The position numbers and the translations under genes were made by a program. A stretch of DNA of 64,000 bases from Alphaproteobacteria bacterium. Lineage in GTDB: Bacteria; Pseudomonadota; Alphaproteobacteria; CASFRQ01; SAAU01. Within the stretch, counting starts at the first letter, position 1. Each line of letters opens with the position of its first letter. The DNA lies in assembly GCA_009929265.1 (NCBI GenBank), contig SAAU01000006.1:1-64000 (forward strand), read 5' to 3'. Shown here one piece after another: positions 8,845 through 17,628 of this stretch. Below the pieces are notes generated by a model, which had not been told where the DNA came from, did not search any database, and was given only the letters and a program-made list of their open reading frames with translations.

Positions 8845-10980
8845 ATGACAATGTTTAATGTTTTTAGAAAAGAAATAGAATGGGGAGGACGTCCCCTCAT
8901 TATTGAAACAGGGAAGATGGGACGTCAAGCCGATGCCTCTGTTATTGTTCGTTACGGCGAAACAAGCGTTCATTGTGCCGTTTGTGCGGCGAAAAAAGAA
9001 CCTGATGCGTTTACAGACTTTTTTCCACTCACGGTAAATTATATTGAAAAAACATATGCGGCAGGGAAAATTCCTGGCGGATTTATGAAAAGAGAAGGCA
9101 GACCTTCAGAAAAAGAAACTTTGGTTTCAAGATTGATTGATCGTCCGATTCGTCCTCTTTTTGCAAAAGGATTTAAAAACGAAACACAAGTTGTTTGCAC
9201 GCTTTTAAGTCACGATTTAAAAAATGAATCAGATATTGTTGCCATGATTGCAACATCAGCTGCTTTGACCTTATCAGGGCTTCCTTTCTTAGGGCCTATC
9301 GGGGCAGCTCGTGTTGGATATATTGATGGACAATATGTCTTAAACCCAACACTTGATGTGATGGATAAAAGTCAATTAGACTTGGTTGTTGCAGGAACAA
9401 CAGAAGGCGTTTTGATGGTTGAATCTGAAGCTAATGAGCTTTCAGAAGACGTGATGTTGGGCTCTGTTGCTTTTGGGCACAAAGCATTCCAAAGCGTTAT
9501 TCAAGCTATTATTTCTTTAGCAGAAGAATGTGCAAAAGAACCTTGGAAAATGACTTCAGAACCAGAAATTTATCAAGTTGTTCGCGACAGAATTCAAACA
9601 GAATTAGGTGACGAAATTGCTACGGCTTTCCATATTCGTGAAAAATTGGAAAGACAAAATAAGCTAGAAGAGCTTAAAGAAAAAGCGGTTGCTTTATTTG
9701 AAGAAAATGAAGAAGCTTTAGCTTGCGTTGATAAAATGTTCCATGAAGCCGAATATCACACAATGAGAGACGCTGTTTTATCAACAGGTGTTCGGATTGA
9801 TGGTCGGGATACAAAAACGGTGCGTCCGATTGAATGTGAAGTCGGCGTTCTTCCAAAAGTTCATGGATCTGCTTTGTTCACACGTGGGGAAACTCAAGCT
9901 TTGGTTGTTTCTACTTTAGGAACAGGCGATGACGAACAAATCATTGACGCCATTGAAGGCAATTATCGTCGTAAATTTATGTTGCATTACAACTTCCCTG
10001 CTTATTCTGTAGGTGAAGTTAAGAGAATGGGCTCTCCAGGACGTCGTGAAATTGGTCACGGAAAATTGGCATGGAGAGCTGTTCATCCAATGCTTCCTTC
10101 TTTTGAACAATTCCCTTATACGATTCGGGTTGTTTCAGAAATTATGGAATCCAATGGATCTTCTTCTATGGCAACAGTTTGTGGGGCAACGCTTTCCATG
10201 ATGGATGCTGGGATCCCAATGAAAAAACCTGTTGCAGGGATTGCAATGGGTTTAATTAAGGAAGACGATAGATACTCCATCTTGACAGATATTATGGGAG
10301 ATGAAGATCATCTTGGGGATATGGACTTTAAGGTTGCAGGAACCAAAGATGGGATTACCGCTTTACAAATGGATATCAAAATTACTTCTATCACAGAAGG
10401 GATTATGAAAGAAGCCTTGGCTCAAGCACATGAAGGGCGTTTATTCATCTTAGGCAAAATGACAGAAGTTTTAGCCGAACCTAGAGCTGAAGTTAGCCCG
10501 AATGCTCCTCGCATTTTCTCTATGACAATCAAGAAAGATAAAATCCGTGACGTTATTGGAACAGGCGGAAAAGTCATTCGTGAAATCACAGAAAAAACAG
10601 GATGTAAATTGGACATTGATGACGACGGAACTTTAAGAATTGCCGCCGTTGATGGGGACTGTATGCAAAAAGCCATCGACTGGGTTAAGAGCATTGTAGA
10701 TGACCCAGAACCAGGCCATATTTACACAGGTAAAGTTGTTAAAATTATGGATTTTGGCGCTTTTGTAAACTTCTGTGGGGCACAAGATGGGTTAGTTCAT
10801 ATTTCTGAATTAGCTCCTCATAGAGTTGAAAAAGTGACAGATTTTGTCAAAGAAGGCGACGAAGTGAAAGTTAAATTCATGGGTTCTGATAACCGTGGAA
10901 AAATGAAACTTTCTATGAAACGCGTTGACCAAACAACAGGCGAAGATTTGGAAGCTGGACAGGAAACTGTAGAAGCTTAA
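8845..10980 (+). CDS. pnp: Polyribonucleotide nucleotidyltransferase (PNPase)
   Basis: A 711-residue PNPase, the phosphate-dependent 3'-5' exoribonuclease of mRNA decay and a degradosome component. Two RNase PH domains (about 10-220 and 315-550) with the helical linker between them, a KH domain (about 560-620, with [12 protein letters not shown]) and a C-terminal S1 domain (about 625-695) are all present. RDGRPSE-type active-site context is seen in [11 protein letters not shown] near residue 92. The ATG at 8845 is followed two codons later by another ATG; either could be used. A terminator follows at 11003. Confidence 0.97.
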   Translation: MTMFNVFRKEIEWGGRPLIIETGKMGRQADASVIVRYGETSVHCAVCAAKKEPDAFTDFFPLTVNYIEKTYAAGKIPGGFMKREGRPSEKETLVSRLIDRPIRPLFAKGFKNETQVVCTLLSHDLKNESDIVAMIATSAALTLSGLPFLGPIGAARVGYIDGQYVLNPTLDVMDKSQLDLVVAGTTEGVLMVESEANELSEDVMLGSVAFGHKAFQSVIQAIISLAEECAKEPWKMTSEPEIYQVVRDRIQTELGDEIATAFHIREKLERQNKLEELKEKAVALFEENEEALACVDKMFHEAEYHTMRDAVLSTGVRIDGRDTKTVRPIECEVGVLPKVHGSALFTRGETQALVVSTLGTGDDEQIIDAIEGNYRRKFMLHYNFPAYSVGEVKRMGSPGRREIGHGKLAWRAVHPMLPSFEQFPYTIRVVSEIMESNGSSSMATVCGATLSMMDAGIPMKKPVAGIAMGLIKEDDRYSILTDIMGDEDHLGDMDFKVAGTKDGITALQMDIKITSITEGIMKEALAQAHEGRLFILGKMTEVLAEPRAEVSPNAPRIFSMTIKKDKIRDVIGTGGKVIREITEKTGCKLDIDDDGTLRIAAVDGDCMQKAIDWVKSIVDDPEPGHIYTGKVVKIMDFGAFVNFCGAQDGLVHISELAPHRVEKVTDFVKEGDEVKVKFMGSDNRGKMKLSMKRVDQTTGEDLEAGQETVEA

Positions 10981-11002
10981 AAGTCGAACGCTTAACTAAA
11001 AG

Positions 11003-11032
11003 AAACCCGTTTTGAAAAAAGCGGGTTTTTTT
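11003..11032 (+). terminator. Rho-independent terminator after pnp
   Basis: AAACCCG (11003-11009) pairs with CGGGTTT (11022-11028), followed by a T-run to 11032. It ends the rimP-pnp operon. Confidence 0.85.
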
Positions 11033-11077
11033 ATGAGAAAAAAGACAGATGTGAAAAAAAGGAGGCTTTTAAAAAAG

Positions 11078-11099
11078 TTGACAGGACCTAATTTTAGGT
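11078..11099 (+). promoter_or_regulatory. -35-like TTGACA followed by a palindromic operator candidate
   Basis: TTGACA at 11078-11083 is followed after 2 nt by ACCTAA-TT-TTAGGT (11086-11099), an exact inverted repeat with a 2-nt centre. A clear -10 box at normal spacing is not obvious (TATTTG at 11099 or TTTGAT at 11101 are possible). The palindrome would sit between the promoter boxes, where a repressor dimer could block RNA polymerase, controlling the small secreted-protein gene at 11139. Confidence 0.45.
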
Positions 11100-11138
11100 A
11101 TTTGATTATAAAAGATATTTTAACATAAAGGGGGAAAT

Positions 11139-11378
11139 ATGGGAAAAATATTCTTTGTTTTATTTCTTTTACTTTTGTTGTTTCCAATAAAAGCTTCTCC
11201 TGAAATATCTGATGCAGAAGCTGAAAGACGGATTCAAGCTTCTATCCGAAATTACAGCGGAAATTTTCCGTGTCCCTATAGCAGAGACCGACGTGGACAT
11301 CGTTATGGCAGGCGCAGTGCGTATTCACGACCAGGTGGATATGCGCCTCTTTGCTATAAATCAGATATCAAAGAATAA
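11139..11378 (+). CDS. Small secreted protein with a GRRSAYSRPGG motif
   Basis: A 79-residue protein. Residues 1-20 form a clear signal peptide (Lys, then a Leu/Phe-rich core, cleavage likely after KAS). The mature part is about 59 residues, polar and Arg/Tyr/Gly-rich, ending in FPCPYSRDRRGHRYGRRSA and a following SRPGGYAPLCY, with two cysteines that could form one disulfide. I recall similar short exported proteins with this 'CPY...GRRSAYxRPGG' block in other proteobacteria, but no function. The ribosome site GGGGG lies just upstream and a palindrome covers the promoter region, so it is probably regulated on its own. Confidence 0.75.
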   Translation: MGKIFFVLFLLLLLFPIKASPEISDAEAERRIQASIRNYSGNFPCPYSRDRRGHRYGRRSAYSRPGGYAPLCYKSDIKE

Positions 11379-11406
11379 TAGTTTAAAAGAATGATTTTTA
11401 AAAAAG

Positions 11407-11435
11407 TTGATTTTTTAAAAAAATGAACGTATATT
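11407..11435 (+). promoter_or_regulatory. Promoter of the tmRNA gene
   Basis: TTGATT at 11407-11412 and TATATT at 11430-11435, spaced 17 nt. The predicted start near 11442 fits the 5' end of the permuted tmRNA precursor. Confidence 0.75.
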
Positions 11436-11441
11436 AAAGAT

Positions 11442-11749
11442 GCTTTAGCAATAAAGCTATGATACTAAATGAGAAGCGAAATAGATGTGATGGACTCGGG
11501 GGGCAGAACCCGACACCTCCACCAAAAACTTAAGTTAAGGGGGTGAGATAGGATTGACATGCATGATAAAGGTTTCCTCTTGTATTCGGCATTGTACCGC
11601 CGTTATCGGGCTGTTTTAATAAATGCAAATGATAATTTTGCTCCAGTTGCTGTAGCTGCTTAGTGTAGCGTGCAACGCTTTAAATTCCTAAGACTTTGAG
11701 CGTTTTAGGTGGGGTCCGGGACACCTAGCAACAGAACGTCCCTTTTTTT
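11442..11749 (+). ncRNA. ssrA: Circularly permuted two-piece tmRNA
   Basis: The gene encodes the tRNA/mRNA-like RNA that rescues stalled ribosomes. It has the permuted layout of alphaproteobacteria: the acceptor piece comes first and ends in an encoded CCA at 11522-11524; after a short loop that is cut out, the coding piece starts with GGGGGTG at 11539-11545. GGGGGTG pairs over 7 bp (one G-U) with CACCTCC just before the A-CCA end, closing the tRNA-like acceptor stem. The proteolysis tag reads ANDNFAPVAVAA from 11625 to a TAG at 11661-11663. The coding piece ends near a hairpin (GGGAC 11718-11722 with GTCCC 11738-11742) and a T-run. Exact mature ends are inferred. Confidence 0.93.
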
Positions 11750-11768
11750 ATAAGGATTTGACGGAAAA

Positions 11769-12209
11769 ATGCTAAACTATACACAGCTCATACAAGAGGC
11801 TTTTCGAGGCGTTGTTCAAAAGGCGCTTTTATTTGTAAAAGAAAATGGACTGGATGAAGATCAAGCTCTTTATTTTTCATTCAAAACAGATAAGGTCATA
11901 TTGCCTGATTTTTTAAGAAAAACCTATCCATCAGAAATGACGATTGTTCTTGAAAATCAATATCGAAATTTAGAAGTTTCTGAAGATGAATTTTCTGTGG
12001 ATTTAAGCTTTTCGCAAAGATTTTATACGTTAAAAATTCCGTTTTCCTCTTTGATTTTCTTTTCTGATACGGGAGCGGAGGTTTCTTTTGAGTTTAAAGA
12101 ACTTCCTCAAGAAAACAAGGCTCCTTCCTTAGAAACAAATAAAGAAAAAAAACCCCCTCAAAAAGCCGAATTGATTGACCTTAAAACCTTAAGAGGGAAA
12201 AAAAGTTGA
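11769..12209 (+). CDS. sspB: SspB-family ClpXP adaptor
   Basis: A 146-residue alphaproteobacterial SspB, the adaptor that tethers tmRNA-tagged proteins to the ClpXP protease. The family's substrate-binding region is visible: MTIVLENQYRNLEVSEDEFS near residue 57, and LSFSQRFYTLKIPFSSLIFF (about 79-98), with a disordered tail after residue 115 that ends in the ClpX-contacting DLKTLRGKK. The gene starts 20 nt after the tmRNA terminator, so adaptor and tag RNA are neighbours. The next gene overlaps its stop codon. Confidence 0.9.
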   Translation: MLNYTQLIQEAFRGVVQKALLFVKENGLDEDQALYFSFKTDKVILPDFLRKTYPSEMTIVLENQYRNLEVSEDEFSVDLSFSQRFYTLKIPFSSLIFFSDTGAEVSFEFKELPQENKAPSLETNKEKKPPQKAELIDLKTLRGKKS

Positions 12210-12439
12210 AAAAGCATTCCATTCGTTTGTTCGGGCACGCCACCTCTTTTTCCTTGGAAGAGCCTTTTTTCAAAGAAGTAAAGGCGTTGGCTAAAGAGCA
12301 AGGCCTTTCCCTTCAAAAACTGATTGAACAGATTGATGAAAGACGCGGATATTACCCTTTGTCAGAGGCGTTAAGGCTGTTTGTTCTAGAGGCTTTTCAG
12401 AAGAAAATTTCTAAATTAGAATCTAAAATGGGTCACTAA
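12206..12439 (+). CDS. Ribbon-helix-helix domain protein
   Basis: A 77-residue protein of the RHH_4-type ribbon-helix-helix family that is common in alphaproteobacteria. The pattern SIRLFGHATSFSLEEPFF, then GLSLQKLIEQIDERR and SEALRLFVLEAF, gives a strand, two helices and a C-terminal helix. Such proteins are presumed dimeric DNA binders; targets are unknown. Translation starts at a TTG (12206) overlapping the sspB stop, with AGAGGG at 12192 as ribosome site. Its 3' end overlaps the convergent uppP gene by 24 nt. Confidence 0.8.
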   Translation: MKKHSIRLFGHATSFSLEEPFFKEVKALAKEQGLSLQKLIEQIDERRGYYPLSEALRLFVLEAFQKKISKLESKMGH

Positions 12440-13222
12440 AGCGTAGATGAGAAAAATTCCTAACCCTATGCGGTAAAGAACAAAGGGCGTGAAGGAAAAT
12501 CGTTTAAGGGCCTTCATCAAAACCGAAATTGAAATAAGGGCAAAGATAAAAGTCATACTCACCCCCAAAAATAAGGGGAGGGGCTTTAAAAGCGAGCCTT
12601 GTGAAATAATCGGTAAATTCATAAAATCATAAAGAGCTAATACGCCACTTCCCAAAATAACAGGGATGGAAAGCAGCATGGAAAATTCCGCTGCGGCTTC
12701 TCTTTTAATGCCTAAAAAGCGGGCACTTGTCATCGTGACACCGGATCGGCTTGTCCCAGGGATAAAGGCCAAAACCTGCGTAAGGCCGATGAAAAGGGCG
12801 TCTTTTTTTGTGATGTCATTGATTCCTTTTTTTGCATTTCCAATTTTATCGCCGAGGTAAAGGAGGCCTCCAAACAGGATGGAGGTTATCGCAATCAAAG
12901 TTATATTTCGAATTAAATCTTCCAAAGAAGAATAGAAAAATCCACCAATGAAAACCGCAGGAAGCGTTGCGATAAATAGGTTGATGAATAAGGATTTGTC
13001 TCCCCCTTTTTTGATTAAATTTTTTAAGATTCGCCAAAGAGTGGGAAAGAAATAACACACAACAGCGCCAAGGGTTCCGACATGCAGGGCAATATCAAAA
13101 GCAAGGCCTTCATCAGGGAAAGAAGTCAGTTTTGAAAGCAATATGAGGTGCGCAGAAGAACTTATCGGAAGAAATTCGGTAATCCCTTGAATAAGGCTGA
13201 GTAAAAAAAGATGTAAAAACAT
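12416..13222 (-). CDS. uppP: Undecaprenyl-diphosphatase UppP (BacA)
   Basis: A 268-residue integral membrane phosphatase that recycles undecaprenyl pyrophosphate to the monophosphate carrier used for peptidoglycan. The two active-site motifs are intact: GITEFLPISSSAH at residues 13-25 and PGTSRSG at 155-161. Seven or eight hydrophobic segments span the protein. It is transcribed away from comEC and converges on the RHH gene, overlapping it at the 3' end. Confidence 0.96.
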   Translation of the reverse strand: MFLHLFLLSLIQGITEFLPISSSAHLILLSKLTSFPDEGLAFDIALHVGTLGAVVCYFFPTLWRILKNLIKKGGDKSLFINLFIATLPAVFIGGFFYSSLEDLIRNITLIAITSILFGGLLYLGDKIGNAKKGINDITKKDALFIGLTQVLAFIPGTSRSGVTMTSARFLGIKREAAAEFSMLLSIPVILGSGVLALYDFMNLPIISQGSLLKPLPLFLGVSMTFIFALISISVLMKALKRFSFTPFVLYRIGLGIFLIYALVTHFRF

Positions 13223-13289
13223 TTAAAATCCTTGTTAAAATCTGTATACTCTATACATACCCTCTCAATGAAAAAAAGAAAAGAATAAA

Positions 13290-15299
13290 ATGACAAGATG
13301 GCTTTTGAAATGCGCTTCCTTTTTTAAAAAAATAAAGCAAGAAATTGAAGAAGATACCCTGCCGTTTATTTCTGTTTTTTTTGCGGCCGGCATTTTAACG
13401 TATTTAAAGGGACTTTCTAAAGAACCTAACTTTTTAGGGGTGTTTTTTCTCTGTTTACTTCTTTTTATAGGGATTTTTATCTTTAAGAAGGGGCGGGTTT
13501 TATTTTTGTTTGCCTTCTTCTTTTTCCTTGGAATTTTTTTCACAATGCAAAGAGCTCTTTTAAAAGGTGTTCCTCCTGTAAATGAGGGGTATCGGATTGT
13601 TTCTTTGACGGGGAGGATTGAGGAAATTTCCCTTCAACCCTATCAGAAAGTGGAGATTCTTTTATCTCAAAAAAATGAAAGAATACGCCTCAGTTTTTCC
13701 TATAAAAAGGCCCCAAAAAAGAGCATAAAAAAAGGAAAAAGAAAAATCTTTCAACGGCTTTCTAAAAAGCAAGTAAACGCCTTAAAGGAAGGTCAAATCA
13801 TTACGTGTCGAGCACGGATAAAACCTCTTTACGTGTCTTCTTTTTATGAAAATTCTCTTTTTTCTTTTTTTGAAGGGGTTTCAAAAGAGGCTTCTTTGGT
13901 TGAAGGATTTAAGGTTTTAGAAACGTCAAAAGAAAACGTGTTTTCCATGGCCCCTTTGCGATTCTATGTGCTCAATAAGTTTAATCGGTTTTTATCTAAA
14001 GGCACTTTCCCCATTGCAACAGCGTTAATTTTGGGGGAGCAATCCTTCATTCCAAGAGAGATATATCAAACGTATCGCGACTCTGGGGTTGCGCATATTT
14101 TGGCCGTTTCAGGGTTTCATATGTCTTTTGTGGCAGGGTTTGTCTTTTTATTTCTAAGAGGGTTTTTAGCGCTTTTTCCTGTCGTGTGCCTTTATGTAAA
14201 CACAAAGAAAATCGCCCTTTTGGGCTCTTTTTTAGCCGCCCTTTTCTATCTGTTATTATCGGGAATGAACATTCCGGCTATGCGATCGTTTATTATGCTT
14301 TCAACCTTTATGATTGCCGCCTTTTTCAATCGCAAAGCTTTTTCGATTCGAAATGTGATGATAGCGGCTTTTATTCTTTTATGGATATCGCCAGAAAGCC
14401 TTTTAAAAGCCTCTTTTCAATTTTCATTTGCCGCCGTTTTGTTTTTAATTGCGGGGATGAATTGGGCCCTTAAAAAAGGGGTATTTAAAAGACGTAAATC
14501 TTTTTTAGGAAAATTCTATAATGCGTTTTTAGCCCTTGTTTTAACGCAGATTTTTGCAGGAATTTTTACGTTGCCGTATGTTATAACCTATTTTAATGAA
14601 GTGCCGTTTTATGGGCTTTTGGGCAATTTAACCTTAACCTTGGGGGTCAGTTTCTTTGTCCTTCCGCTTTTGTTTTTATCTCTTTTGCCCTTTCCATTTG
14701 GTCTTGAAAAATGGATTTTCTTTATGACTGAAAAAGGAATTGCTCTTTTAAATCAGGGGGCAATGGGGATATCCCTTCTTCCTTCTGCAACAAAATATTT
14801 TCCGCCCTTTTCAACAGAACATTTGATTTGTTATACGATTGGGGGGCTTCTTTTTTGCCTGTTAAAATCAAAGAAAGTGGGGCTTTTTTTGATGGGGATC
14901 GCCCTTATTTATCCCTTTTCAAAAGAGCAAACGTTGGCCTATGTGTCAAAGGATTTGTGGATGGTTCAAAAGGGGGAAAAGCTCTTTATCTCCTCTTTTC
15001 AAAAAGAGCCAAGACGGCGCGATTTTTGGCAAGATAAAAAAGGGGGTGCGTCCTTTTTGCTTTTGACAGAAAAGAAGGTTTCTCTTCAAGGGGTAAGCCT
15101 TGCTTTTTCAAAAGATTTTTGCGCTAAAGCGGATGTTGTTTTTGCCCTTGATTCGAATCAAAGGTGTGCAAAAGGCGTTTCTTTTTCAAAGAAAGATTTT
15201 GAAAAAACACCTCAAAAAGAAGTGCGCTTTTGCCCTGAAACAAAAGAAGTGCGCGTTCTTCCAACGGAAGGGAAAAATCGACTTTGGGATGTTTATTAA
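13290..15299 (+). CDS. comEC: ComEC/Rec2-family DNA-uptake channel protein
   Basis: A 669-residue membrane protein of the ComEC/Rec2 family, the inner-membrane channel for single-stranded DNA in natural transformation. There are two or three N-terminal membrane helices and a DUF4131-like soluble domain (about 95-210), then the competence domain with the motif GVAHILAVSGFHMSFVAG near residue 265 and many membrane helices up to about 555. The last 110 residues are soluble. I do not see the HxHxDH motif of the C-terminal beta-lactamase-like domain present in some longer ComEC proteins, so nuclease activity is not indicated. Other competence genes are not in the window. Confidence 0.9.
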   Translation: MTRWLLKCASFFKKIKQEIEEDTLPFISVFFAAGILTYLKGLSKEPNFLGVFFLCLLLFIGIFIFKKGRVLFLFAFFFFLGIFFTMQRALLKGVPPVNEGYRIVSLTGRIEEISLQPYQKVEILLSQKNERIRLSFSYKKAPKKSIKKGKRKIFQRLSKKQVNALKEGQIITCRARIKPLYVSSFYENSLFSFFEGVSKEASLVEGFKVLETSKENVFSMAPLRFYVLNKFNRFLSKGTFPIATALILGEQSFIPREIYQTYRDSGVAHILAVSGFHMSFVAGFVFLFLRGFLALFPVVCLYVNTKKIALLGSFLAALFYLLLSGMNIPAMRSFIMLSTFMIAAFFNRKAFSIRNVMIAAFILLWISPESLLKASFQFSFAAVLFLIAGMNWALKKGVFKRRKSFLGKFYNAFLALVLTQIFAGIFTLPYVITYFNEVPFYGLLGNLTLTLGVSFFVLPLLFLSLLPFPFGLEKWIFFMTEKGIALLNQGAMGISLLPSATKYFPPFSTEHLICYTIGGLLFCLLKSKKVGLFLMGIALIYPFSKEQTLAYVSKDLWMVQKGEKLFISSFQKEPRRRDFWQDKKGGASFLLLTEKKVSLQGVSLAFSKDFCAKADVVFALDSNQRCAKGVSFSKKDFEKTPQKEVRFCPETKEVRVLPTEGKNRLWDVY

Positions 15300-15303
15300 C
15301 CTT

Positions 15304-15332
15304 TTGACTTTATTGTAAAAATTTGATATTCT
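15304..15332 (+). promoter_or_regulatory. Promoter of the small gene at 15355
   Basis: TTGACT at 15304-15309 and TATTCT at 15327-15332, spaced 17 nt. It lies just behind the comEC stop and gives a leader of about 15 nt to the ATG at 15355. Confidence 0.7.
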
Positions 15333-15354
15333 ATCCTTATGAGAGGAGAGAGAA

Positions 15355-15516
15355 ATGTCAAAAGAAATTTTGAATGCTTCTTTGAAAAGAAAAGAGATTT
15401 GCTATAAGACGAATTATGGCGGAACGGTCGTTTGTTCGCTTGATTCGATTCGTTCTCATGGAATATATACCGTGGAAAACGGACGAGTCGTTCTTTCCAA
15501 AAAGAAAACGCGCTGA
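15355..15516 (+). CDS. Small hypothetical protein, 53 residues
   Basis: An open frame of 53 codons starting MSKEILNASLKRKEICY and ending SKKKTR. It is basic, has no signal peptide or membrane segment, and contains a probable beta-hairpin (YGGTVV...GIYTVENGRVVL). I do not recognise the family. The case for a real gene is its complete expression unit: a 17-nt-spaced promoter at 15304, a purine-rich ribosome site GAGGAGAGAG right before the ATG, and a hairpin terminator after the stop. Confidence 0.65.
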   Translation: MSKEILNASLKRKEICYKTNYGGTVVCSLDSIRSHGIYTVENGRVVLSKKKTR

Positions 15517-15531
15517 AAAAAATTAAAAAGA

Positions 15532-15570
15532 AAACCTGCTCAAAAATCGGCAGGTTTAAAATGCTTTTTT
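15532..15570. terminator. Bidirectional terminator between the 15355 gene and bamE
   Basis: AAACCTGC (15532-15539) pairs with GCAGGTTT (15550-15557). T-rich tracts follow on the plus strand (to 15570) and on the minus strand (A-runs at 15517-15534), so it can end both converging transcripts. Confidence 0.75.
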
Positions 15571-15581
15571 AAAAAATTCCC

Positions 15582-16004
15582 CTACATCGGACGCGCTCTA
15601 TATTTCCCAAAATGTTTTAAGAAAAAGTCCCATTTGCCAATCGGTTTTTTAAGGGCAGGCGTTTTATCTGTGTCTAACGCAATGACATTCCCCTCTTTTA
15701 AGGAAAATTTGTGAACCTCTTCAACTTTTTCTTTGGCATCAAAAGCAATATAAAGCCCTTTTCTTTCAACGACTTCTGGTCTAAAAAAGGCTTTTTTAAC
15801 ACACTTTGTTTGAAGATAAACATACGCTCTTTGCCCGAAGATCGTATTAAAAGAAGGCGATCCCAAAGTTTGTTCGACAAACGCTTTACTTTGTTCTGTT
15901 TTTATTAAAGCAATTTTTTCGTCAAAAGGCATATCTCCATGGACAGAGGTCGTCCCTGCACAAGATGATAAAAATAAGCACGCGATTAGAAAATAAAACT
16001 TCAT
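15582..16004 (-). CDS. bamE: Outer membrane assembly lipoprotein BamE (SmpA/OmlA family)
   Basis: A 140-residue lipoprotein. The signal peptide ends in the lipobox LSSC with Cys15 as lipidation site. The SmpA/OmlA domain is recognised by the pattern KIALIKTEQSKAFVEQTLGSPS (broken here into helix and turn) followed by a QRAYVYLQT strand. BamE is an accessory part of the BAM complex that folds beta-barrel proteins into the outer membrane, acting on its inner leaflet. It is divergent from yceD, the arrangement seen in other alphaproteobacteria. Confidence 0.85.
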   Translation of the reverse strand: MKFYFLIACLFLSSCAGTTSVHGDMPFDEKIALIKTEQSKAFVEQTLGSPSFNTIFGQRAYVYLQTKCVKKAFFRPEVVERKGLYIAFDAKEKVEEVHKFSLKEGNVIALDTDKTPALKKPIGKWDFFLKHFGKYRARPM

Positions 16005-16074
16005 AAAACACCTTTTTTTTGATATATGAGAACTAAACTATAGCGAATAAAAACAAAAAAAGGAAGAAGTTATT

Positions 16075-16569
16075 ATGAAAAAATCCGAATTTTATCGTCC
16101 GATTTCTTTGAAAGATATCTCAAGCAAACCGTATTCTTTTACGGCAGATGACAAAGAATGTGCCCTTATTTCCAAAAGAATGGGGGTCAAGGTTTTGTCT
16201 TTTGAAACCTCTGGGAGGATTTATAAAAAGGAACCTCTTAGAGTCGAAGGAAAGGCTCTTGCCAAAGTCGAGCAAATTTCTGTGATTTCGCTTGAGCCCT
16301 TTACACAAACCATTGAAAGCAAGGTTGAGGGGCTTTTTTCCAAAGACGCCAAAGAAGAAGAGCAAACGTGCGCTCTTGATATGGAAACGATAGAAGAAGA
16401 TTTTATTGAGCCTATTTTCAATAACGAAATTGATGTGGGCGAATTGGCTTTACAATGTTTGGCCCTTGATATTCCGCTTTATCCGAAAAAAGAGGGGGAG
16501 GTCTTTGATGAAAAAGAGGAGTTTAAAAAAGCTTCCCCTTTTGATGTCTTAAAAAAATTGAAAAATTAA
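16075..16569 (+). CDS. yceD: YceD family protein (DUF177)
   Basis: A 164-residue YceD (DUF177) protein. The alphaproteobacterial form is recognised by an N-terminal PISLKDI-like start, the central VISLEPFTQTIESKVEGLF (about 64-82) and the C-terminal DVGELALQCLALDIPLYPK (about 123-141). The protein is thought to act in 23S rRNA or large-subunit metabolism, and in other bacteria its gene precedes rpmF or plsX. Neither follows here. A ribosome site AGGAAG precedes the ATG. The palindrome AAAAGAGCTCTTTTT at 16608-16622 may end the transcript. Confidence 0.85.
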   Translation: MKKSEFYRPISLKDISSKPYSFTADDKECALISKRMGVKVLSFETSGRIYKKEPLRVEGKALAKVEQISVISLEPFTQTIESKVEGLFSKDAKEEEQTCALDMETIEEDFIEPIFNNEIDVGELALQCLALDIPLYPKKEGEVFDEKEEFKKASPFDVLKKLKN

Positions 16570-16723
16570 ACTCTTTTTATCTAAAAAAAGAACAAATTAT
16601 AGAAAATAAAAGAGCTCTTTTTCATTTTGTTCGATTTTTTGATTTTTAAAGGCTTTTTTATTGATTTTCTGTATAAAAGAACCTATCTTTTAAAAGGGAA
16701 ATGTTGAAGTTAAGGAGGTTTCC

Positions 16724-17539
16724 ATGGTTCAAAGTCCAGAAGAGATTTTTTCTCAAGAAGAAATAGATGCTTTAAAGAAATATAAAAAGCAACTTATGTT
16801 GAGGCGGCGTCAAGAAGAATTTGGCTCTCAAGAAAGACAAAATTTGACCGCCGAAATTGTTCAAGTTCAAGAAAAGGTTGATGAAAAGGAAGATGTTAAT
16901 TTTTCCTCAATCGAAGGACGAACTTCGGGATATACTGAAATGTTTACCGCAACATCTTCTACACGATTTAATGATTATATTGCCGATGGGGACATCAATA
17001 CGCAAGAGTTGTCTTCCTTAAATCAGCACTATGATACAGTTGTTCGGGAATATTCGATTGCCTCTGACTTTTTGCATTATGTGTCAAATTTGGGGCCAAA
17101 ATATGATCACTTGAAAGATTCGGCAAAGGCTTTGTGTGCGCGGTTAAAATACTGTGTTCAACAGGCTCGTATGGTTGCCAAATGGGGTCGGACAATCTAC
17201 TACGATCAAACAGGGGAACTTGCTGAAGTGGCTAAGAAAAAAGAAGAACGCAAGAAACAAGAAGCCGAACGGGAAGTTAAGGTTCCTGTCACAGCTTTGG
17301 GCCTTGCAGGGGCAGAGCTTCTTCGCAAAACGCTTCATGAAAATTCGGAGACATTAGAGGTTAAAAATCTTCCAAGAGAGCAAGTTGAAAAAATTGTGGC
17401 TTCTATGTCTTTAGACGAACGGGAAACCTCTTTTTCTGAGATGACACAAATGATTATGGATGTCTATTCTCACGATGAAAATGTGGCCGTTAAAAATAGA
17501 ATTGCGCGTTTTAACGATTTTGAGCTTCAAAGAGAATAA
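16724..17539 (+). CDS. Hypothetical protein, coiled-coil rich
   Basis: A 271-residue soluble, charged protein that I do not recognise. Residues 10-60 are Glu/Lys/Gln-rich and helical, the middle (about 60-150) is polar, and a Lys/Glu stretch (KKKEERKKQEAERE, about 171-184) is a probable coiled coil; the C-terminal part looks helical. No catalytic motif is visible. A canonical AAGGAGG site stands 5 nt before the ATG at 16724, so expression is likely strong. It precedes the rpmH promoter and is probably lineage-specific. Confidence 0.65.
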   Translation: MVQSPEEIFSQEEIDALKKYKKQLMLRRRQEEFGSQERQNLTAEIVQVQEKVDEKEDVNFSSIEGRTSGYTEMFTATSSTRFNDYIADGDINTQELSSLNQHYDTVVREYSIASDFLHYVSNLGPKYDHLKDSAKALCARLKYCVQQARMVAKWGRTIYYDQTGELAEVAKKKEERKKQEAEREVKVPVTALGLAGAELLRKTLHENSETLEVKNLPREQVEKIVASMSLDERETSFSEMTQMIMDVYSHDENVAVKNRIARFNDFELQRE

Positions 17540-17555
17540 TTTTTGAAAAGAGATG

Positions 17556-17584
17556 TTGACTTTTTTCTCAAAAGACGTTATAAA
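17556..17584 (+). promoter_or_regulatory. Promoter of the rpmH-rnpA-yidD-yidC operon
   Basis: TTGACT at 17556-17561 and TATAAA at 17579-17584 with 17-nt spacing, about 38 nt before the rpmH start. Both boxes are near consensus, as expected for a ribosomal protein gene. Confidence 0.8.
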
Positions 17585-17628
17585 GACGCTTCGAAAAAAG
17601 TAATTTAAGGAATAAATGGAGGTTCGCC

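Noticed and set aside
13244-13256. Inverted repeat GTATA-CTC-TATAC between uppP and comEC
   Set aside because: It overlaps AT-rich promoter-like boxes and is short; I could not separate an operator from chance.
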